Assembly (NCBI GenBank): GCA_002347475.1 | Contig: DDXI01000163.1 | Location: forward strand, 1 to 7,466 | Reading direction: 5' to 3' | Origin: Peptococcaceae bacterium UBA2264 | GTDB lineage: Bacteria; Bacillota; Desulfitobacteriia; Desulfitobacteriales; Desulfitobacteriaceae | DNA: 7,466 bases | Shown: in pieces, positions 1 through 5,031 of the stretch | Numbering within the stretch: position 1 is the stretch's first letter | Layout: each line of letters begins with the position of its first letter | Position numbers and translations under genes: made by a program | The notes under the pieces: model-generated | What the model saw: only the letters and a program-made list of their open reading frames with translations | Databases searched by the model: none | Told to the model about the DNA's origin: nothing

Positions 1-1156
1 GCGCTCCGCCCAGAACAGCAGCCATAGCTTCATAAGAAGACCTGATGATGTTGTTTAAGGGCTCTTCTCTGACTAAGCTGATTCCGGAAGTTTGAACGTG
101 ACATCTCATCAGCATGGAGCGAGGATTCTTGGCATTGTATTTATTCTTCATGATTTTGTACCAAAGTCTCCGGGCGGCACGCAGACGGCTGATTTCTTCG
201 AAGAAGTCCATAGCCGGGGACCAGAAGTAAGCGATTCTTTCTCCTACCCAGTCAACATCATGGCCTCTGCTGATCATTTCATCCAGAATTGCCATAGCAT
301 GAGAGAAAGCTACTGCCATTTCGGTTACGCCTGAAGTACCAAATTCTCTCAGGTTGTAGCCGTTTAAGGTAACGAAATTCCACTTGGGTACGTTTGTTCT
401 GATAAATTCAATATTGTCGCATTCTACCCGGAAGTTATCTCTGGGCGGAATATATACTTCAGCATTACGAACCAGGGATTCCATAGTAACGTCATTTTGC
501 ACGCTGCCTTTGAGTTGATCCCAGGGCACATTGGTGCGCTCGGCCAGTACCAGATACATTGGGAATAAAATAGCGCAGTTAGACGGTAAGTGGGTAACGA
601 TGGAAACGGTTTCCTTGGAAATGTCGATACCGGCAAACAGTCTTTCCCAGTCTTGGGCGATGTCAATACATACGCCGCAGGATCCAACTTGTCCGGCTGA
701 CATCGGATCATCGGAATCATACATTTGGATTGTAGGCATATCAAAGAGCAGATTGACACCGGTTGCACCGGCTTCCAATAAGAACTTGATCCGGGCATTG
801 CTGTCTTCAGGTTTGCCGAAACCTACCAACTGACGTTGGGTAAAGGTTCTGCCCCGGTACATATTGCTGTGAATGCCTCTGGCATATGGTTCTTGGCCAG
901 AGTTGCCGATATCTTGCATGTAGTCGAAGTCAGGAGTGTTCAGCGGGGTGTAGAGCAATTCTCTCGGAAGCTCGGAACCCAATACTGTTTGGGGTACTAC
1001 ATTCCAGTTAGCCTGATCTTTTTCTGATACTTTCTCGCTTTTCCAGCCCTCAAAATCCTTCTTCAGTTTGCTGATAGCCTCGGCGCTGTAAAGAGGGGTA
1101 CGTTTACCTGCCAGGGTTCCTTCAAGAATTTCCCTGGTTGTTTTCTTTACTGTCAT
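1..1156 (-). CDS. Methylmalonyl-CoA mutase family protein, catalytic (large) subunit, C-terminus beyond window; divergent active site
   Basis: Partial gene of 385 visible codons, cut at the window edge. It encodes the substrate-binding TIM-barrel part of an adenosylcobalamin-dependent acyl-CoA mutase, an enzyme that moves a CoA-thioester group on a carbon skeleton in the cytoplasm. Family signatures seen include MYRGR (99-103), FDMPT (138-142), YDSDDPM (146-152), VQND (219-222), RAARRLW (326-332), AKNPRSM (342-348), HVQTSG (353-358) and PLNN (366-369). Against P. shermanii numbering, Arg207 (here 230), Tyr243 (267), Arg283 (307), His328 (353) and Gln330 (355) are kept, but Tyr89 is Leu110, Ser114 is Asn135, His244 is Asn268 and Ser285 is Ala309. 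The product should not be called methylmalonyl-CoA mutase with certainty. The ATG at 1156 follows AGGAAAGGAAG at good distance; an overlapping ATG at 1160 runs into a stop. The gene lies downstream of meaB on the same strand. Two-subunit enzymes of this type have large subunits of about 550 residues, with B12 bound by a separate small subunit that is not visible here. Confidence 0.9.
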   Translation of the reverse strand, partial: MTVKKTTREILEGTLAGKRTPLYSAEAISKLKKDFEGWKSEKVSEKDQANWNVVPQTVLGSELPRELLYTPLNTPDFDYMQDIGNSGQEPYARGIHSNMYRGRTFTQRQLVGFGKPEDSNARIKFLLEAGATGVNLLFDMPTIQMYDSDDPMSAGQVGSCGVCIDIAQDWERLFAGIDISKETVSIVTHLPSNCAILFPMYLVLAERTNVPWDQLKGSVQNDVTMESLVRNAEVYIPPRDNFRVECDNIEFIRTNVPKWNFVTLNGYNLREFGTSGVTEMAVAFSHAMAILDEMISRGHDVDWVGERIAYFWSPAMDFFEEISRLRAARRLWYKIMKNKYNAKNPRSMLMRCHVQTSGISLVREEPLNNIIRSSYEAMAAVLGGA

Positions 1157-1195
1157 TCATATACTTCCTTTCCTGATTTCCATTTGTATTTACTG

Positions 1196-1225
1196 ACAGG
1201 ATCTTATTTTTATAATGATTCCTGT
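1196..1225. repeat. Inverted repeat upstream of the mutase gene (possible operator or leader hairpin)
   Basis: On the plus strand ACAGGATC (1196-1203) is matched by GATTCCTGT (1217-1225). This is an 8-bp inverted repeat with one extra base, around an AT-rich centre. It lies 40 to 69 bp before the mutase start and surrounds ATTATAAAA on the minus strand, which could act as part of a -10 box. It could be an operator over a secondary promoter or a hairpin in the meaB-mutase transcript. Only the sequence symmetry is observed; the role is inferred. Confidence 0.4.
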
Positions 1226-1230
1226 AGAAA

Positions 1231-1290
1231 CCCTAAACAAAAGGCCTGTTCCAATTTACTTTGCCAATCATCCCTGTAAAAGCCTGTTCC
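1231..1290. repeat. Two imperfect direct repeats in the meaB-mutase gap
   Basis: Two related stretches lie at 1231-1252 and 1272-1290 on the plus strand. Both begin CCCT, contain an A-rich middle, and end in GCCTGTTCC (AAAAGGCCTGTTCC and AAAAGCCTGTTCC). Their starts are 41 bp apart, close to four helical turns. With the inverted repeat at 1196-1225 they fill most of the 199-bp gap. No known riboswitch was recognised; in particular the GCCACTG box of cobalamin riboswitches is absent. Confidence 0.4.
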
Positions 1291-1355
1291 TGCCTAAAAA
1301 TTTTGCTCTGCGAACCAGGTAAAGCTCAGAGATAATCGTCTTCTGCCTCACCTCC

Positions 1356-2333
1356 CTAACTTAATTTTAAAATATCAGCTGAAGCAAATAATTTCTGGAT
1401 AAGTTTCTCTGCTCCGCTGTAGGGATCAACTTCTCCTTCACAAACCTTGGCGATCAATTCCTTCAGTTCCGCCACCTCTTCGGTCTTTTGATGGATATAA
1501 CTAATCACTGCCTGTTCCGTAATAGCAAAACAGTGACTCCTATTACGCTCATAGCGCCGTTCCCGCCATTTATCCGTCTTGATAAGCTTGTCCCTGTGCG
1601 CCAGAATAGCATCATAAACTTCCTGCATACCCTGATTGAGATTTGCTGTTGCTAAAAGCACCTGGGGCCGCCATCTTCCTTCCGGCAGCCAATCCAGCAT
1701 CATATTGATATCGCGCACAGCGTCCTGGGCACCTTGACGGTCAGCCTTGTTAATAACAAACAAATCGGCTATTTCCATTATGCCGGCCTTGAGTGCCTGC
1801 ATCCGGTCTCCCAGACCGGGAACAGTCACAACCACAGTGGTATCGGCAATATTGATAATGTCAGCCTCTACCTGCCCTGCTCCCACGGTTTCGATTATTA
1901 TCACATCTTTACCAAAAGCATCAAGAATCTGTACAATCTCCTTGGCCCGCGGCGCCAAGCCACCTAATTCGCCCCTGTTGGCCAGACTGCGCACAAAAAC
2001 TCCCTCATCCCCAATCGCCTGGGTCATCCTGATACGGTCTCCTAAAAAAGCACCCCCGGTGAACGGACTGGAGGGATCCACACAGATTACACCTAACGTA
2101 TACTGATTTTTGCGAAAAAGCTGAATCAGTTTATCCGTTATGGTACTTTTTCCTGCCCCAGGCGGACCGGTAATTCCAACAACATAGGCCTTGCCGGTAT
2201 GCAAGCTTATTTCACGCATAATTGGCCAGACTGACGGATCGCCATTTTCCAATCTTGTCATTAACCGGCTGGCAGTTATAATATCTCCACTAAAAAATTT
2301 ATCAAGCAGTTCTTTAGTCAATTTTTTAAACAC
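1356..2333 (-). CDS. meaB: MeaB/ArgK-family G3E GTPase, chaperone of B12-dependent acyl-CoA mutase
   Basis: A 325-residue cytoplasmic P-loop GTPase of the MeaB (ArgK, YgfD, human MMAA) family, which has about 330 residues. These proteins gate loading of adenosylcobalamin onto acyl-CoA mutases and protect or rescue them by GTP hydrolysis. Visible motifs are the P-loop GPPGAGKS (56-63), VDPSSP (85-90), GDRIRM (98-103), the switch region ETVGAGQVE (148-156; commonly ETVGVGQSE), GDRMQALKAGIMEIAD (175-190), which includes the switch III area, and the guanine-specificity motif NKAD (195-198). The start is GTG at 2333: the frame upstream is closed by TAG four codons earlier. The GGGAG ribosome site sits only about 2 bases before this GTG, which is unusually close, so a TTG four codons in is an alternative. 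The gene is first in the leftward unit and the mutase follows, which fits its role. A sigma-54 type promoter lies upstream. Confidence 0.95.
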   Translation of the reverse strand: MFKKLTKELLDKFFSGDIITASRLMTRLENGDPSVWPIMREISLHTGKAYVVGITGPPGAGKSTITDKLIQLFRKNQYTLGVICVDPSSPFTGGAFLGDRIRMTQAIGDEGVFVRSLANRGELGGLAPRAKEIVQILDAFGKDVIIIETVGAGQVEADIINIADTTVVVTVPGLGDRMQALKAGIMEIADLFVINKADRQGAQDAVRDINMMLDWLPEGRWRPQVLLATANLNQGMQEVYDAILAHRDKLIKTDKWRERRYERNRSHCFAITEQAVISYIHQKTEEVAELKELIAKVCEGEVDPYSGAEKLIQKLFASADILKLS

Positions 2334-2374
2334 ATCTCCCTGCTAATAATTTTTTGTAACTCATACCGTTATTC

Positions 2375-2416
2375 GGAATATTACATTCCCAACATTCTTA
2401 ACTTTCATAATATTCC
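2375..2416. repeat. Perfect 9-bp inverted repeat in the meaB leader
   Basis: GGAATATTA (2375-2383) and TAATATTCC (2408-2416) are exact reverse complements separated by 24 bp. The repeat lies between the predicted sigma-54 start point (about 2432) and the meaB start codon (2333). The spacer holds related CATTCCCAA and CATTCTTAA stretches. Possible roles are a repressor or activator site, or a long-looped leader hairpin. Only the symmetry is observed. Confidence 0.45.
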
Positions 2417-2440
2417 ATATATTTTGCTGTAAGTATATTT

Positions 2441-2459
2441 ATTGCAAGGAGCGTGCCAA
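2441..2459 (-). promoter_or_regulatory. Sigma-54 (RpoN) -24/-12 promoter for meaB-mutase
   Basis: The minus strand reads TTGGCACGCTCCTTGCAAT, matching the sigma-54 consensus YTGGCACG-N4-TTGCW at every defined position. The GG (2457-2456) and GC (2445-2444) elements are 12 bp apart as required. The predicted transcript start is near 2432, leaving a leader of about 99 bases before meaB. Such promoters need an AAA+ enhancer-binding activator, which is not encoded in the visible part of the window. No comparably good -35/-10 promoter was found for meaB. Confidence 0.75.
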
Positions 2460-2530
2460 TGTTAAGGTTATTCAGGTCGTTAAATGTCGAAAATTATATT
2501 TTTTGGCCTTTCTCAATTAAATAGGCTGAT

Positions 2531-2559
2531 ACACATACTTTTGCCGTGGAATTATGTGT
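2531..2559. promoter_or_regulatory. Inverted repeat, candidate upstream activator site for the sigma-54 promoter
   Basis: ACACATA (2531-2537) and TATGTGT (2553-2559) are perfect reverse complements with a 15-bp spacer. The centre is about 113 bp upstream of the predicted sigma-54 transcript start, within the typical range for enhancer-binding protein sites. The DNA between it and the promoter (2460-2530) is AT-rich, which would help bending. The assignment as an activator site is inferred from position and symmetry; no known activator motif is recognised. Confidence 0.4.
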
Positions 2560-2670
2560 TATTTTCGGCCGGACAGTGAATACAGGACATATCCCAATTC
2601 GAGCAGGAAAAATGTTTTATTATTGCAACAACGAACTGCTACAGTGTAGCTCTCAGGGAAATGTTGCCGA

Positions 2671-2688
2671 GTACCTGCCGGGCAGTAC
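2671..2688. repeat. GC-rich quasi-palindrome in the divergent intergenic region
   Basis: GTACCTGCCGGGCAGTAC contains CTGCC-G-GGCAG flanked by GTAC and TAC, giving an almost complete palindrome with one unpaired base. It is GC-rich in an otherwise AT-rich region, about 57 bp upstream of the -35 box of the biotin promoter and about 245 bp upstream of the sigma-54 start. It could be a protein-binding site. There is no T-run, so it is not a standard terminator. Confidence 0.25.
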
Positions 2689-2717
2689 CAAAACAATAGC
2701 CCCGCCGTCAGAAAAGA

Positions 2718-2750
2718 AATGTAAACCATCTCCTGCAGCACAGGTTGACA
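2718..2750. promoter_or_regulatory. Second, upstream BirA-like operator overlapping the -35 box
   Basis: AATGTAAACC (2718-2727), a 15-bp spacer, then GGTTGACA (2743-2750). The left half matches the BirA half-site TTGTAAACC at 8 of 9 positions. The right half matches GGTTTACA at 7 of 8, the one mismatch (T to G) being the base that turns it into the TTGACA -35 box. The spacing equals that of the perfect operator 56 bp downstream. Binding here would cover the -35 region. Confidence 0.55.
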
Positions 2751-2773
2751 GCCTCAGGGCTGGCGCATAAAAT
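2745..2773 (+). promoter_or_regulatory. Sigma-A promoter of the biotin operon
   Basis: A perfect -35 box TTGACA (2745-2750) is followed after exactly 17 bp by TAAAAT (2768-2773), a 5 of 6 match to the -10 consensus. The transcript should start near 2780, inside the downstream BirA operator, giving a leader of roughly 85 bases before bioD. The two overlapping operators suggest it is strong when derepressed and shut off when biotin is sufficient. Confidence 0.8.
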
Positions 2774-2808
2774 AATGTAAACTGGCATTTTGTATGTTAG
2801 TTTACATT
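2774..2808. promoter_or_regulatory. BirA (biotin repressor) operator
   Basis: AATGTAAACT (2774-2783) and AGTTTACATT (2799-2808) form a perfect 10-bp inverted repeat with a 15-bp spacer. This matches the known BirA operator design (TTGTAAACC-N14 to N16-GGTTTACAA) seen from E. coli to Bacillus and Clostridia. It begins directly after the -10 box and covers the predicted start point. A BirA dimer carrying biotinyl-5'-AMP would block transcription of bioD onward. The birA gene is not in the window. Confidence 0.85.
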
Positions 2809-2850
2809 TGTCTTGTTAAGATTATTAAGTGAGTTCATTTATTTTATATT

Positions 2851-2857
2851 GAGGTGA
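2851..2857 (+). promoter_or_regulatory. Ribosome binding site that fixes the bioD start
   Basis: GAGGTGA is followed after 8 bases by ATG at 2866. An in-frame GTG at 2854 lies inside this ribosome site and would give four extra residues (MNQH). The ATG at 2866 is therefore the likely start. Confidence 0.8.
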
Positions 2858-2865
2858 ATCAGCAT

Positions 2866-3609
2866 ATGTCCCTAAATAAAAAGGGTTTTTTCATTACCAG
2901 CACTGATACCGGAGTGGGAAAAACCGTTATCACTGCAGGTTTATTGGGAGCTCTGCGGAAACGCGGTCTTGACGCCATAGCCATTAAACCTATCCAAAGC
3001 GGAGGAATCCGGCGCCAAAATCAATTAGTTTCAGAAGATGCTTTTTTTTATGGCTTAGCTGCAGACTTGCCCTATACCTCTCAGGAATTAAATCCGTTTT
3101 GTCTGGAGGCAGCCCTGGCTCCGGCCGTAGCCGCCGAAATGGAAGGCCGGATTATCAGCCTGGAGGCCATCCTGGATCATTTTGAAAGAATAGCGGTTAA
3201 ACATCAGCTTACCCTGGTAGAAGGAGCGGGCGGAATATTAGCCCCGCTGATCGGAACAAAGGTGACAGTAGCTGATCTGGCTGCCCAGATGGGATTACCG
3301 CTGCTGATCGTTGCCCGGCCAGGCCTGGGGACTGTTAACCATACTTGTCTGACAGCGGCTTATGCCCAATCCCGAGGGCTAAAAATAGCCGGGATCATCA
3401 TCAATATGTATGACCATCAAAATGCCGGGACAGCCGAGCGCACAAATCCGGGTTTAATCGAGGCTATGACAGGGGTCCCGGTCCTGGGCTTGGTACCCAA
3501 GGTAGAGGGCCTGGCAGTTGAAGGTGAAAACCCCCAGGCCGGTGACCTGCTGGCCTTAATTGAGGAGCATGTAAGTCTGGATCAGCTCCTGCAAGCTGTC
3601 AGCAGTTGA
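2866..3609 (+). CDS. bioD: ATP-dependent dethiobiotin synthetase BioD
   Basis: A 247-residue enzyme of the biotin pathway. It closes the ureido ring of 7,8-diaminopelargonic acid using CO2 and ATP to form dethiobiotin, in the cytoplasm, usually as a dimer. Visible motifs are the P-loop TDTGVGKT (13-20), KPIQSGG (41-47) with the active-site lysine 41, and VEGAGGILAPL (118-128), the second nucleotide and substrate loop. LLIVARPGLGTVNHTCLT follows, typical of the family, as is IAGIIINMY near the nucleotide base. The length fits the family (about 220-250). It is the first gene of the operon, behind a sigma-A promoter and BirA operators. An in-frame GTG at 2854 exists but overlaps the ribosome site, so ATG at 2866 is chosen. 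The gap of 48 bp to bioA holds only the bioA ribosome site. Confidence 0.95.
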   Translation: MSLNKKGFFITSTDTGVGKTVITAGLLGALRKRGLDAIAIKPIQSGGIRRQNQLVSEDAFFYGLAADLPYTSQELNPFCLEAALAPAVAAEMEGRIISLEAILDHFERIAVKHQLTLVEGAGGILAPLIGTKVTVADLAAQMGLPLLIVARPGLGTVNHTCLTAAYAQSRGLKIAGIIINMYDHQNAGTAERTNPGLIEAMTGVPVLGLVPKVEGLAVEGENPQAGDLLALIEEHVSLDQLLQAVSS

Positions 3610-3657
3610 TTTCAAGACAAGTCCGGCCGGCGAAATAATATCAAGGAGCTGAATTAA

Positions 3658-5031
3658 TTGAAACAAGCGGATTACTCTCAATTAGCCCAGTGGGACAAGG
3701 ATTATGTCTGGCATCCTTTTACCCAAATGAAAATGTGGCAGGCTGCTGATCCTCTTATTATTGAACGGGGAGAAGGCAGTTATCTGATAGATGTTCAGGG
3801 CAAGCGTTATCTGGATGGAATATCTTCCTTATGGGTCAATGTCCATGGTCATGTCCATCCTGTTTTAACTCAGGCTATCAAGGAACAGGCTGATAAAATC
3901 GCCCATTCCACCTTGCTGGGATTAGCCAATGTCCCCTCGATCCAGTTGGCTAAAAAACTGGTGGAACTGACCCCTCCCGGTTTAAATAAGGTCTTTTATT
4001 CCGATGCCGGCGCGACCTCGGTAGAGATAGCCCTGAAGATGGCTTTTCAGTACTGGCAGCAGCAGTCAGATCCTCAGCTGCGGCGCAAAAAGAAATTCAT
4101 TTCTCTGGCAGAAGCCTATCACGGAGATACCGTGGGTGCGGTAAGTGTCGGCGGGATGGATTTATTTCATGCCACTTATCGTGATCTGCTCTTTGAAGGG
4201 TACAAGGTCCCCTCTCCTTACTGCTACCGCTGCTCTTTGGGACAGGAACGCCCTCATTGCAGCCTGGATTGTTTGCAGGCTGTGGAAGATATCATGTCCG
4301 GGCATCATGAGGAAATAGCCGCTATGATAATGGAACCTCTGGTACAGGGGGCCGCCGGGATGATTACAGCTCCGGCAGGATATTTAGGCAAAATGCGCGA
4401 GCTTTGCACCAAATATAATATTCTCTTGATCGCCGATGAAGTGGCAGTCGGCTTCGGCCGTACCGGCAGCCTGTTTGCCTGTGAGCAGGAAGGAGTCAGC
4501 CCTGATCTGATGTGTATTGCCAAGGGCCTGACCGGAGGTTACCTGCCTGTGGCCGTGACTATGACCACTGATAAAATTTATCAGGCCTTTTTAGGAGATA
4601 TTCAGGAAGGCAAGACTTTTTACCACGGGCACACTTTCACCGGAAATCCACTGGGCTGTGCGGCAGCCCTGGCCAATATTAAGGTCATTGAACAAAGCGG
4701 GTTAATCAAGCATGTCCAGCATTTAGCCCAGATACTCAGCAGCGAATCAGAGAAATTTAAAGAGTTGAGTCATGTAGGCGATATTCGCCAGAAAGGCTTA
4801 ATGGTGGGAATAGAGCTTGTTAAGGATAAACTGACTAAAGAGCCCTACACACTGGAAGAAAATATCGGTCATCAGGTTACTTTGGAAGCCCGCGAGCACG
4901 GTTTGATTATTCGCCCCTTGGGCAATGTCATTGTCCTGATGCCTATCCTGGCTATGAGCGAGGAAGAGTTATCTCAAGTGGTATCAATAACCTGTCTGGC
5001 AATCAAAAACGTTACGGAAAGTGAGCAATGA
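3658..5031 (+). CDS. bioA: 7,8-diaminopelargonate (KAPA) aminotransferase BioA, with lysine-type (BioK) features
   Basis: A 457-residue PLP-dependent class III aminotransferase that converts 8-amino-7-oxopelargonate to 7,8-diaminopelargonate. Visible are WHPFTQM (18-24), SDAGAT (115-120) for phosphate binding, YHGDTVGAVSVGG (154-166), DEVAVGFGRTG (260-270) with the PLP aspartate 260, the Schiff-base lysine in CIAKGLTGG (Lys289), and GHTFTGNPLGCAAALA (324-339). The E. coli enzyme, which uses S-adenosylmethionine as donor, has Tyr in HPYT and a Trp-Trp pair in SSWW. Here these are Phe21 and Leu58-Trp59, as in the B. subtilis enzyme that uses lysine. An insert at 189-205 carries four cysteines (189, 192, 201, 205), like a metal knuckle. 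The start is TTG at 3658, nine bases after AAGGAG. The stop overlaps the bioB start (ATGA), indicating translational coupling. Confidence 0.95.
   Translation: MKQADYSQLAQWDKDYVWHPFTQMKMWQAADPLIIERGEGSYLIDVQGKRYLDGISSLWVNVHGHVHPVLTQAIKEQADKIAHSTLLGLANVPSIQLAKKLVELTPPGLNKVFYSDAGATSVEIALKMAFQYWQQQSDPQLRRKKKFISLAEAYHGDTVGAVSVGGMDLFHATYRDLLFEGYKVPSPYCYRCSLGQERPHCSLDCLQAVEDIMSGHHEEIAAMIMEPLVQGAAGMITAPAGYLGKMRELCTKYNILLIADEVAVGFGRTGSLFACEQEGVSPDLMCIAKGLTGGYLPVAVTMTTDKIYQAFLGDIQEGKTFYHGHTFTGNPLGCAAALANIKVIEQSGLIKHVQHLAQILSSESEKFKELSHVGDIRQKGLMVGIELVKDKLTKEPYTLEENIGHQVTLEAREHGLIIRPLGNVIVLMPILAMSEEELSQVVSITCLAIKNVTESEQ

Noticed and set aside
424..1027. Reading frames on both strands inside the mutase region
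   Set aside because: They are shadows of the continuous 385-codon mutase frame on the minus strand, which has clear family motifs throughout.
1157..1355. Cobalamin riboswitch ahead of the B12-dependent mutase
   Set aside because: The length would fit, but the conserved GCCACTG B12 box and other core elements are not present, and the gap lies inside an operon.
2559..2741. A 60-codon minus-strand reading frame with a hydrophobic start
   Set aside because: No properly spaced ribosome site was seen for its GTG or internal ATG, it overlaps the candidate activator and operator sites, and it resembles no known protein.
2546..2770. A 74-codon plus-strand reading frame in the divergent intergenic region
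   Set aside because: It starts at a GTG without a ribosome site, runs through the BirA half-site and the -35/-10 boxes, and shows no recognisable protein features.
2854..2865. GTG start for bioD giving four extra residues
   Set aside because: The GTG is part of the GAGGTGA ribosome site for the ATG at 2866.
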